Shown: in pieces, positions 52,046 through 63,336 of the stretch
Position numbering within the stretch: the first letter of the stretch is position 1
How the letters are laid out: every line of letters begins with the position of its first letter
Assembly (NCBI GenBank): GCA_949752735.1
Contig: OX457037.1
Span: 36,401,096 to 36,465,095, forward strand
Direction: 5' to 3'
Source of the DNA: Lumbricus terrestris
Taxonomy: Eukaryota > Annelida > Clitellata > Crassiclitellata > Lumbricidae
Length of the DNA: 64,000 nt
The notes under the pieces: generated by a model
The model's input: the letters and a program-made list of their open reading frames with translations, nothing else
Database searches by the model: none
Told to the model about the DNA's origin: nothing
Position numbers and translations under genes: made by a program

Positions 52046-52510
52046 TCACTTTCCAAGAAAGTACTTAGCGCGTTTGTCGGCATCGACGCCAAACCGGAAA
52101 GGCGCGACATCATTCTCCTCTTCCAGAGACGCATCAGCATCCAGCTGTTGCTGCTGCCTGCCTCTGGCTCCTCCTCCTCTCTTCCCGAGAAAGTACTTCA
52201 CCCTCTTGCCGAGGAAGTATTTCGCTCGCTTCTCTGACGATCCTCCGAGCGCCCACGGCTCGGCGGCGCTCCTTTCGGCCGCAGCAGACTGACCCTGGTA
52301 CACGTTAAGACTGTCAATGCAGCGCCTGTACGTTGCATCCTCCCAGCAACACCTGTCGTCCAGGTCAGTCGATCCGCAGAACTGACAGAGCGCCTGCCTC
52401 CAGTCGGAGGAGCAGAGGGTCGGAGCCTGGTCGTCCGGTAGATGGATCGGTTCAGCCTCGACGACGACGAGGAAGAGCAGCTGGAGAAGGACGGCACGGT
52501 AGATGAACAT
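52046..52510 (-). CDS. Neuropeptide-type precursor yielding KYFLamides
   Basis: 154 residues. The start MFIYRAVLLQLL is preferred over an ATG 10 codons upstream because it begins the signal peptide (1-19, likely cut after VEA). Residues 33-64 hold six cysteines (33, 42, 45, 54, 55, 64; C-x8-C-x2-C-x8-CC-x8-C). Then come three cassettes: KR-AKYFLG-KR (94-103), VKYFLG-KR (104-111) and KR-AKYFLG-K at the very C-terminus (146-154). Gly followed by basic residues predicts amidation, giving two AKYFLamide and one VKYFLamide acting as secreted ligands at a receptor. Acidic, Gln-rich spacer 112-145 is typical of prohormones. The family is not one I recognise; the peptides differ from SALMFamides, EFLGamide and tachykinins. 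The cysteine part resembles the peptide at 11159-11410. A LINE tail ends about 20 bp upstream of the ATG. Confidence 0.88.
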   Translation of the reverse strand: MFIYRAVLLQLLFLVVVEAEPIHLPDDQAPTLCSSDWRQALCQFCGSTDLDDRCCWEDATYRRCIDSLNVYQGQSAAAERSAAEPWALGGSSEKRAKYFLGKRVKYFLGKRGGGARGRQQQQLDADASLEEENDVAPFRFGVDADKRAKYFLGK

Positions 52511-52530
52511 CTTCACACACACCGGGGACC

Positions 52531-52531
52531 T

Positions 52532-52567
<36 letters not shown>

Positions 52568-53085
52568 GTCAATCAATCAATCAGTCAGTCAGTCAATCAA
52601 TCAATCAATCGATCAATCAGTCAGTCAATCAATCAGTCAGTCAATCAATCAATCGATCAATCAATCGATCAATCAATCAATTAGAATTTATATTGCTCCC
52701 TTCAAGGTAGCGGCTCAGAGGCGCTCCCGGCCGAGATCAAGCGAAGAGAACAGACTTCAAGAGTTTGTGAAATTTTTTGTTTGTTTATTTGCTTGTGCAC
52801 TTGCTATAGCGCCCCTTCAAGCTCACTACTCAGAGGCGCCCCCGACTGCAAAGCGGACACTGCATCGGAGTTCCACGCCGAAGCGCTAAGTAATTGCGAG
52901 TGAAGGACTTGCCCAAGGTCCCTACGCGGTGACTTGAGGTGGATTCGAACCTCGAACCTTCCAGTTTCAAAGCAACGACGCCACCACTACACCACCGCGC
53001 CCCACAAAGGAAATAAATTGAGAATATAGTTTGGGAGGTATCGCTTAGTCAAGGGAAGCCCATTCCAGGTTACTGATAATAATAT
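52531..53085 (-). mobile_element. LINE 3' end with long TTGA/TGAC tail, split by a SINE
   Basis: The minus strand reads TTACTGATTT-type relic (VTWNGLPLTKRYLP) at 53006-53085, then the SINE. It resumes with CTTGATCTCGGCCGGGAGCG, CCTCTGAGCCGCTACCTTGA and an about 150-bp (ATTG/ACTG)n tail at 52531-52682. It is in the same orientation as the peptide gene. Confidence 0.82.
52796..53005 (-). mobile_element. tRNA-derived SINE, best-preserved head
   Basis: The head GGGGCGCGGTGGTGTAGTGG has an A box and GGTTCGAATCC is an exact B box. It is followed by CCTTGGGCAAGTCCTTCACT, CGTGGAACTCCGATGCAGTG and the tail GGGGCGCCTCTGAGTAGTGA, GGGGCGCTATAGCAAG. It is inserted within a LINE 3' end that has the same tail. 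Confidence 0.9.
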
Positions 53086-53099
53086 AATAATAATATTTT

Positions 53100-53760
53100 T
53101 AAAATTTAAATCAACGCCTGGAAACGCACTGCGCTTTGCGTGTAGGCCTACAAGTTGTGCAGCAATCTTAATTAACATCAATCTTAGCTACTGACAGAAC
53201 AGATCGCCTGCAATACGCGGCGCTAATAGCAACCTAGAAAGCACGTCCGTCCTACGGGGCTCGATCTCGGTACCTCTCGCTCTCCATGTCAATGTGTTAT
53301 CCATTGCGCTGCCCTCCCCCCACCCACATCAGAGTCAATGGACGACAATGGACCGCAATTATTGCGCGACACTTTGCCAATGATCACCAATTCTATAATA
53401 TTCTAATAACGGCGGAAGAAAGGGTCACCAGCAGAATACGTTACGAAGTCATGTTACGTGACACGCCACCGAAGTGGTATTGCTGCGCTGTGCGTTTCTG
53501 GCACCTTTGAATAATTAATGTGGATAATGGTCCGTTTCCATTAGGGCGTCTTTGTGCAGAAAAATGGGTAAAAGGGGCAGCTGCAGGCAACGTAATTGAG
53601 TCTGTATACGGTGTGTATACAGAGAGGGTTGCAGCTGGCATGCATGCATGTATGCAGGCGACGGTCGCACACGAAATTTATAGAAAGAAACAATTTTCAG
53701 AGCTTAGGTTATTATACGCTGTAAGAACTGGACAAATAATTGAATAGTTTATCAAACGCC
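53100..53760 (-). other. Unique sequence upstream of the KYFLamide gene
   Basis: Repeat-free, relatively GC-rich DNA separating the LINE from the next transposon. It lies 0.6-1.2 kb upstream of the precursor ATG and could hold its promoter or a 5' exon. No TATA box, exon or motif set was convincing. Confidence 0.3.
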
Positions 53761-53905
53761 CTTTGAAGATAGCGGCGTAGATTGATCAAAGTGGCAATTA
53801 AGAGACCGGATGAAGATGCAGTGGACTAGGCCTATTGTATATGTTATGCAGAGGCAATACCGGCATATAGGACAGCCTATAGCCTATATAACACACATAT
53901 ACACA

Positions 53906-55169
53906 CAAGGCCGTTGCTAGGGGTGTTTTGGGTGCTTGAACACCCCCGAAATGGAAAATTTAAAAAATATCGTAATGCATTTACTAGCACATGATGTAAA
54001 AACCATGAAATAAAACCATGAAAACAAACCCAGAAATGAAAAATGTAAAACATAATAAAATGCATTCACCAACACATAGGCCTAATGAAAAGGGCTGTTG
54101 ACTTAATCGCGTTAACGCGTGCGATTAACGCGTTAAAAAAATTTGCGATTAAAATTTTTAACGCATTAATCGTGCGCGTTAATAATTAGGCTATTAGATC
54201 TGATTAAAATAGACTCAAAGGCAGAAAAAATCGTTTTAAACGGAAGGCTCATACTTAAAGCTAGTGATACATTCTTTGGCAAATATTTCAAAAAATAATT
54301 TGAGTATTATCGTAGCAACTTTTTGCTCAATAATTATCGCCTGCATGCGAACCAAAACATGCGTTAAACGCTAACGATGACGTCGATGAGCCGTCGACAT
54401 CGGCCGCGTCGCATCGTCCACCACGTCAGACTACATTGGTTGAACTCCAGGAGATGGCAAGACCAATGGATCCAGGTTTAAAATGATAAATGTTTACAGA
54501 AGGACAACTGAGATGAGGTTTGGCAAAAACAGCTACCTCTTGTGAAAAATTGCGAATAAATAATGAGGTTCAATTATTATAGTAGACCTATTGTTAATTA
54601 ATAGGAGCATCTCTTGAACCGACCAATATAAATAAACTTGTCTACCCTTACAATTTGCTGAATAAATAATTAATTTTGATAGTCAGAAAACGGTTGTCTA
54701 ATTTTCACATTTAGGCCTATATCATTTTTAATTATAGGTGGCTCAAATGAAAAAATTAACGGATTTTGAGCAGTTGACTGATTTGAACAGCGTTTAAATT
54801 ATGTCTGTCATACAAAACTGTTCAATAAACTAAATGCAGAAATTCAATAGGCCTAATCCAAAGGTTATTAAATATGTTCGCAATAAAAAGAATGCATTCA
54901 GTCATTAAAATTTTATGCTTCAGCGGTCCTTAGAAAATAGTAAGATTAGTATATTTGAAGGAAATGTATTGCGATTAATTTGCAGTTAATTGCGATTAAA
55001 AAAATTAATCGCGCGATTAATTTCGATTAAAATTTTTAATCGAACAACAGCTCTTAAAAAAACATAAAATTAGGCGAAAAATGGCAAGAAGCCGTTTCCG
55101 ATGACTAAAAAAAGGTCGTCGGAAATTCTCCGCCGAAGAAACACCCCGAAAATCCTGGCTACGGCCCTG
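53906..55169. mobile_element. hAT-type element with TSD TATACACA, hosting a second hAT
   Basis: CAAGGCCGTTGCTAGGGG pairs with CCTGGCTACGGCCCTG. TATACACA is exactly duplicated (53898-53905 and 55170-55177). Same family as 9724-9995. Most of its length is the nested element 54091-55053. Confidence 0.92.
54091..55053. mobile_element. Nested hAT-like element with ATTAATCGCG subterminal repeats
   Basis: The ends AGGGCTGTTG and CAACAGCTCT carry subterminal arrays of GCGATTAA, TTAATCGC and GCGTTAAC words at both sides, as seen in some hAT families. The flanks TAATGAAA and TAAAAAAA match only 6 of 8. The interior is AT-rich without transposase. Confidence 0.75.
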
Positions 55170-55212
55170 TATACACAGACCTATATCATAGACCTATCAT
55201 ATTATAGTATAT

Positions 55213-55216
55213 ATGT

Positions 55217-55250
<34 letters not shown>
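55213..55250. repeat. TA microsatellite
   Basis: Pure TA followed by CAGTATATAG. Confidence 0.85.
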
Positions 55251-55253
<3 letters not shown>

Positions 55254-55595
55254 TATATAGACGGACGACTGTAAGACGTAAAGAAAACAATCAACGTAAA
55301 GAAAGACAATTAAAGGCACCTGTACACAGTGCATACAGTCTCATGCATTTGTCTCTAAGATTGAATCGACGAAAGAATAAAATTATTGCCTGTGGCATGT
55401 TTTCTTCTCTAAGTACTTCGTTCTCTCCGTCCTTTCTTGATTCACTTTCTTCCTCCATCCTTCATCCCTCCCTGAATCAACTCAACTGCCTGATTTTCTT
55501 TCATTCCTTGTGCCCCCCTTTAAATCATCGCGAATTCCCTTTTCTTTTCCTCATTCCCCACCGACGAAACGATCTCTTCATTCTCCATCATAATC

Positions 55596-56540
<945 letters not shown>

Positions 56541-58951
56541 ATTAGGGTGGTCGCATCTGTAATGGGAAATTTTCAACTTCAGTTTCATTATTTCTCCAAC
56601 CCACCATTTGGTGCCACTTGGTAAAAGATTGATGTAGCCCAAAAATTATGCCGATTGAAAAATATTTAGGACTAGCACAACGTGTTTGAAGTTTAGGATT
56701 TTACGAAATGTCGTCGTCTTTTTGATTATAAGGATAATTTAGTCAAATTTTTTGACCTATATATGGCTAGTTTTAGAGAAAGATTACATTCTTTTACTCA
56801 AGCACAACTGACAAGTATGCCTAACTTCTACAGTGATGATAATGATATTTTTTTAAAAATTTGTGACCGTGCATGAGAAAACCCGGCCAAAGGTGAAAAT
56901 ATTGAAACCGAGTAAATCGAGCGGAAAGGTCTACACCCAGTTCTCAACGAATTGTACGCTACTGTGCGGAAACTCCTATTTAAATCTGTGCCATTCCTTC
57001 AATTTATTTTTCCAAGAAAAGCCGTTGACACCATTGGAAAGAGCAGAAAATTTTACGTTTAGAACATGTTACTAAATTCTGATGAAAAATCTATTGACTT
57101 TTGTGTGGTTCATGTAATGGATGTAATTTTCAACTGGCGATTTCTCCCTAAAACGATTTCTCAAAATGCTAAAAAATCATAAAAATTTCATTTCAAAAGA
57201 TGCAAATATACGGTTTTCACCAAATTGATCAACTATATCTGTACTATTTAAAACAAACTTAAACTCATTTTATGGAATTTCCGACTTTGGGAGGGTTTTC
57301 TCATGCACGGTCACATTTTATGAACAATTGACCATCACAATAGTATTTGACGCGTGAGTCACTGAGATCGATGACCATAAACCTATACTAGTAAGCCAAC
57401 ACATTGCTATGTTCTTTTCGTAGGTCTGATTTCTATCTACAGGAATCCTTTGTTACACTAAACGCTCTTTATTACATGCTTAACTTTAACACAAATTCTG
57501 ATATAACACGGACAAGGACCTCAATAATAGTTAAAATAGAGAAAATATACTGATGATATATTTCGTTTATTGTGGCAATCAGAGCAGAATGACAAAGCGC
57601 ATCACAGATAAAATTTATCAAGCGCTGCTGTAAAGAAATGAATTAAAATAGATGTTGAAATTATTGAGATCGTAATTTTTATAGATCTATGAAATTACTT
57701 ATTACCACACAGGAGTCAAAGAGCAGCTTTTAAACAACTTATATAGAGAGCATCATAATTGAGTGCCTGGTGAAGCCTACTCACATTGTTGTCTATTTCA
57801 TAATATAGAATTTATCCCATTAAAAGTATACTTTTGGAGTTAAAAGAACGAACACAGAGTCAAACAATTGACACAGAAAGTGCTGTCAAGAGTGGACACA
57901 AATTACACTGCCTTTATCGGCTATTGTAAAAATAACTACCTATTATAAATTAGCATGAAAGGCGATGGTGTCAAACAAAATAAAAAGCTATGTGCTACTC
58001 AAAAACTCCACATCATCCTCAGCAATGCATACAGCAGAAATTACAGTGGCCAACAGGACATCTGAGGCGACCAACCAATCCAAGGGAATAAGCATAGCAC
58101 CCTCAAGACAACACCCATTGCTACACTCTTGGTGGCAGTGAACAATTTATATTGTGAAAACTACACCATAGCTCAAACCCATGCAAAGACCAACTGTAAT
58201 TTGAATTGTGAGACAGGGTAATAATGCCTCGGGTTGAAAACATATTACCCTGAATTTTAGATACAAATTCGCATCTGAAATGGGTTGCTACTTTTAATAT
58301 TACACCAGTTCTTTGTGCCCAGTAACCCCATGAACAAGGACGGTAGAAAAAGAAATATTTCTGAGAAATCAGACCTCATTAAGAATGTTGGCGATTTTGC
58401 AGAATAGATTAATTACGTAGGACACAGATGAAACCATACAAATTTATATTTTTCCCTATAATTATATAATATTATTATTACTGTTCCCTTACTGTAACAG
58501 TCTAAGAACAATAAGCTATTATTATCGATCAAGACACCAAGGCAAAACAGGTAGTATTTGTAAAGACATAAGATATGATAGATGTTATCTGTGATGCGGA
58601 GTGTTATACAGGTTTTCTTGACTTCGGGGAATTTCTCTTGAAGTGGCGCTATATAAATTGATGATTATGGTTACCATAACAGTGGCATCATTGTGTCTAA
58701 GTGTAGACCAATTACAAGTAGTTGAGTTAATTCCTGGTTTGAAGATTCCTGGTTGTTTACAACCATATAGCTACTTTTGAGCATTAGAAGACTTGCTGTT
58801 ATATGGGTAAAACTTTGATGGCGTTGTGCTAGTCCTAAATATTAATATTTTCTCTTACAACTTTTTGTGTGATGTTTCTGGGGAGAATGGAACCAAATGG
58901 TGCCTTGGAGAACAGTCAATTCAAACTTTCATTTTTAACGACCACCCTAAT
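56541..58951. mobile_element. DNA transposon relic with ATTAGGGTGGTCG ends
   Basis: The perfect 13-bp terminal inverted repeat ATTAGGGTGGTCG / CGACCACCCTAAT continues imperfectly inward (CACCATTTGG / CCAAATGGTG). The flanks repeat GTAT on both sides. 2.4 kb long and AT-rich. No transposase motifs found. The superfamily is undecided (Tc/mariner-like or Kolobok-like). It contains a nested 22-bp-TIR element and a retroelement tail at 58600-58665. Confidence 0.65.
56863..57314. mobile_element. Nested element with perfect 22-bp inverted repeats
   Basis: Positions 56863-56884 are the exact reverse complement of 57293-57314 (starting GTGACCGTGCATGAGAAAAC). A 70-codon frame at 56863-57075 begins inside the left repeat (MTVHEKTRPKV) and shows no known domain. 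No clear target-site duplication. Confidence 0.7.
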
Positions 58952-59099
58952 GTATATGATAAATCAGTATATCCATTTGTATATTCATATGTATATGCAT
59001 ATATATAGTGGTCCTATTATACTCTTCATTTACCTTATAGACGTGTTTTTAAAACGCTGTACCTGCTCAGTGTCACCTATAACTGACTTACGCCATTAA

Positions 59100-59931
59100 C
59101 CCATTAATGCCCAACTTTTTTTGGATCTCATACACAATTTAAGGTAAAATCCAATGCCAGAACACGAAATATAGCTTCAGTTTTGAAAGGGTTGCTGCAG
59201 TTTTGTCGTAATATGGTTTTGAAGTCATGTTCCACTTGTGGAACATTGGGCACATGCAATACCATTATTTGTTATATGCAACTTCAACATCGCACTCATC
59301 AAACAATTTGTATGATCACAAAAGAGTATATAATAGATGTTCAATAATACTGCTAACTACACTGCTTTCATAGCTATGTCATGACTGTAACAAGCTATAG
59401 GTCTAGTTGCTACGGAAAATCATGAAGCAAGTGTTGTTCGGACATCTTTTTCACTGCTCCAGTAGAGGCGTCTTCTTGGCACTGTACTATAACCCGGGAT
59501 CAACAACATTCCAACTACTATGTATGTATGTATGTATGTATGTATGTATGTATGTATGTATGTATGTATGTATGTATGTATGTATGTATGTATGTATGTA
59601 TGTATGTATGTATGTATGTATGTATGTATGTATGTATGTATGTATGTATGTATGTATGTATGTATGTATGTATGTATGTATGTATGTATGTATGTATGTA
59701 TGTATGTATGTATGTATGTATGTATGTATGTATGTATGTATGTATGTATGTATGTATGTATGTATGTATGTATGTATGTATGTATGTATGTATGTATGTA
59801 TGTATGAACAGGCATGTATGGATGTATGCATGGATGTATGTATGTATTTATATATGTATGCATTTGTATGTATGTATGTGTATGTGATGTACATGTATGT
59901 ATTTATATATGTATGTATGTGTATGTAATGC

Positions 59932-59991
<60 letters not shown>

Positions 59992-61072
59992 TGTGTTTGT
60001 ATGTATTTATATAATGTATGTATTTGTATGTATGTATGTGTATGTAATGTATGTGTATGTATGTATGTATGTATGTATGTATGTATGTATGTATGTATGT
60101 ATGTATGTATGTATGTATGTATGTATGTATGTATGTATGTATGTATGTATGTATGTATGTATGTATGTATGTATTATGTATGTATGTATGTATGTACATG
60201 TATGCATGCTATAGGTCTAGTTGTGTATGCATGTTATAGGGCTAGTTGCTACGGAAACATACATGCTTGCATGTGTATGTATGTATGTATGTATGTATGT
60301 ATGTATGTATGTATGTATGCATGCATGTATGTATGTATGTATGTATGTATGTATTATGTATGTATGTATGTATGTACATGTATGCATGCTATAGGTCTAG
60401 TTGTGTATGCATGCTATAGGGCTATTTGCTACGGAAACATACATGCTTGCATGTGTATGTATGTATGTATGTATGTATGTATGTATGTATGTATGTATGT
60501 ATGTATGTATGTATGTATGTATGTATGTATGTATGTATGTATGTATGCATGTATGTATGTATGTATGTATGTATGTATGTATGTATGTACATATATGTAT
60601 GTATATGCTGCGACGTTGTCTGTAAGTCAGCATAGACTGGCACGTTAGCAGGCAGGCTAGACTGTAACTGTGTTTACAGATAAGGTATTGCTAGTGCCCA
60701 ATGTTACACAAGTGGAACATGTCAGACATGGGGTGTTTATATAAAACCAGTGGTTGTAAATCATTATATTCTAAAAGTAGAGTGCTCACACAACAGGAAA
60801 CATCAAATTACAACAAATCTTACTGTTGTGTATAGCTTACCTCTTTTTTCCGGCGATTGAAACAAATGACATTTTATAATCGAACGTTTACATAATCACA
60901 AAATTCGAGAAAACCCTTATTTATCGCTCAACCTGGTAAACCATACATGAAACTATCAACACCAACATAGACCAACAATATATGTAGCATACAGCAATAA
61001 AAAACAAAGTACAGGTCGTGGCCACCACTTTTAGTGGAATGTTCCACAAGTGGAACATTAGGCACTAATGGG
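59100..61072. mobile_element. Non-autonomous piggyBac-like element with giant microsatellite
   Basis: It starts CCCATTAATGCCCAA and ends GGCACTAATGGG, with TTAA outside both ends (59096-59099 and 61073-61076). CACTTGTGGAACATTGGGCAC (59231) and its inverted relatives at 60693 and 61041 are subterminal repeats. Over half its length is (ATGT)n. No transposase. Confidence 0.85.
59520..60605. repeat. ATGT microsatellite, about 1.1 kb
   Basis: Nearly pure ATGT with a duplicated interruption (CATGCTATAGGTCTAGTTGT ... GCTACGGAAACATACATGCT at about 60205 and 60385) that also resembles 59394-59420. All Met-Tyr-Val-Cys and Tyr-Ile-His-Thr frames are artefacts. Confidence 0.97.
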
Positions 61073-61154
61073 TTAATTTGTTGAAAATCAATGTTGGCCT
61101 AAAGTGAACACACAGCCAACAGCGACATTAGCCCTAATGATTATTAATTATATC

Positions 61155-62216
61155 AGCGTTTCCCAAACTTTTTTGGCCACGGAACCCTTTGTGTCTCAAT
61201 AATTTCTGGCGGAAATTTCTGTCTCAACTAAACGCATTGAATCATGCAGAGCGCACGGGAAGCAAAAAGGCTACTAATAATTATAGGCTTATATACCTAT
61301 TAAAGTAGCGTACACTAAGTTATAGAAAGTTTAATTTTCTTACAATATCATGAAAAATTAAATTGCACTGTTTTCAAAACCACGATTTGTGGATCAAACT
61401 GAGAGTATGCCCTACATGAGGCTAGAATGTGAAGTTTCATTGGAATTCTGCTTCATTCCTGATAGGCCAATAATAGAAGTTGATATAGGCTACTATAGTC
61501 TCCGTTAGAAGATTTTGGCTGTGTTTCACCTTCATTGAGTGGTTTTGTATCATATTGTTATCGTAATTCATGAAAAGGAAACATTTAACCAAGTTCGCTT
61601 TCAGGTCGTGAAAAAGATTTGCAATTTCTGAACGATGCATGGTCTCCTCGAGAACCATTAAAAATTGTGTGAGTTTTGAAAGCGTTCCACGTTTATAAAT
61701 TAAATACAAGAGGTTAGAACCCTAGTTAGCGTACATAAAAGTCACTCAATTTTGGCAACTTTTCCCACAAACAAATTAAAATCACTATTTGTTGCTACTG
61801 CTACAAGATCAGGCTTGGCGATTGTTTTAAACTTGCATTTTACGATGCTCTGGCTATAGTTTCGTCGAGATAATGATAACAAAGATGACTGCATCTCTGA
61901 AAAGACTAAGGCCTAAAGCTCTGACCTACGTACGTTACCTTCAGCAGCGATGTCTAAGCTTATACAAACTATAGTATACATACTAGACTAATAATTATTG
62001 GATTGCTAATAATCACTGAATGGTCGGGTGTGGACAAAACACAAAAGACGACTGACGCTAGTTTCAAACTTCTAGTGCATTTTCAAAAACTGCTTGAAAT
62101 GTTGTTTTGCAGTAAAAGTTCTCAGAAAGATTTCTTTTTCCTCAACTTCTCGCGGAACCCTTGTGCTCGCCCCGCGGAACCCTTGGGTTCCGCGGAACCC
62201 AGTTTGGGAAACGCTG
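61155..62216. mobile_element. hAT element with TSD AATTATAT
   Basis: CAGCGTTTCCCAAACT pairs with AGTTTGGGAAACGCTG, and AATTATAT is exactly duplicated (61147-61154 and 62217-62224). A minus-strand frame at 61437-61709 (KRGTLSKLTQFLMVLEET) could be a transposase relic but is too short to assign. GGTTCCGCGGAACCC is repeated near the right end. Confidence 0.9.
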
Positions 62217-62576
62217 AATTATATAATGGATACGACAATAATAATTAATTATAATGGAGAATCATGACGGTCGCTAGAGTTCAAGGGACTGAAAGCACAA
62301 GGTGAGAAGGTGATAATGGATAGCATGCAACTTATTTTGCAAAATTTATGTCGTTTAGTTTAAGGCGCCATGTATATAATAGACTGTTTGGACGCTTTGA
62401 ACTGCAGTGCACGAGGTTCACGAACAAAAAGTCAGAGAAATATTATAGAAGAAATATCTTGCAGATCTATTCAATACATAAATCGTTTCTCCAACAAAGA
62501 GACCTGCAGCAGCATTCCTGTTTCCGTTTGATATTCCTAATTCTCTTTTGTCTGTGCGTACTTTTGAATTTTGAAA

Positions 62577-62870
62577 GAAAGAAAGAAAGAGAGCTCTGTA
62601 TAATATTATCTAATCATATATATATATTATATACAGAGAAAGAGAGTATGTGAGTGAGAGAGTGAGAGAGAGAATGGGTGAGAAAGAAAGAGATAACGAG
62701 AGAGAGAGAGAAAGAGACAAAGAGTGAGAGTGAGAGTTAGAGAGAGCGATAGAGTAAGGGTGAGAGAGAGAGGGGGGGGAGAGAGAGAGCGATAGAAAGA
62801 ACGAGAGAGAGAGAGACAGAAAGAGAGAGCCAGAGACAGAGAGACAGAGAGAGAGAAGCAAAAGTAGAAA
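62577..62870. repeat. GA-rich simple repeat
   Basis: Impure (GA)n with GAAA and GAGT interruptions. Confidence 0.85.
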
Positions 62871-63336
62871 CATGCAGAAACGATTAAGTAGATAATGGTT
62901 CGTAAGTATGTATGAGAGACAGACGGACAGACAGAAAGAGTTGGATAAAGCTATAAAGAGAGACCGAAGGAATGTACAGTCACTGAATCATGCAGTTACT
63001 CAATTGCTTCCCCGAAATACCTAAAAAAATTCCACGAGACATTAATTATTATTTTTTTAAAGATGTGAAATGCTGTTGTTGAATACATTGATTCATTCCT
63101 TCCTTTTATTCTTTTTAATTTCTCCCTGCATACATGTATATGACAGATGTAGTATTATTGTTGTTTGCTGCCTACCGCGGTTCTGCATCTTGCATTCATA
63201 TAAAAATTGCTTACAGGTATAGTAGGACCCTATAGACTATAGACATATTATTTTCTCTAATATATTTAGGCTATCTTCTTCTTTAGGTTCTCTGCCCTTC
63301 GGCAGGTTCCAACCTCCAATGACGCCACTCCTCTGA
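62871..63336. other. No gene seen
   Basis: AT-rich, no recognised feature. Confidence 0.35.

Noticed and set aside
51820..52292. Repeat proteins such as SKVLRSIPKYCGPFQ next to the KYFLamide gene
   Set aside because: They arise from the 20-bp minisatellite, exist in several frames on both strands, and overlap the true coding frame of the precursor antisense.
52046..52540. KYFLG cassettes as tachykinin, EFLGamide or SALMFamide
   Set aside because: The Gly before Lys-Arg is the amide donor, so the peptides end in -Leu-amide. They lack FxGxR/M, EFLG-Gly and the LxF/FxF endings of those families.
59407..60648. Met-Tyr-Val-Cys and Tyr-Ile-His-Thr repeat proteins on both strands
   Set aside because: ATGT tetranucleotide repeat has no stop in several frames; no biological signal.
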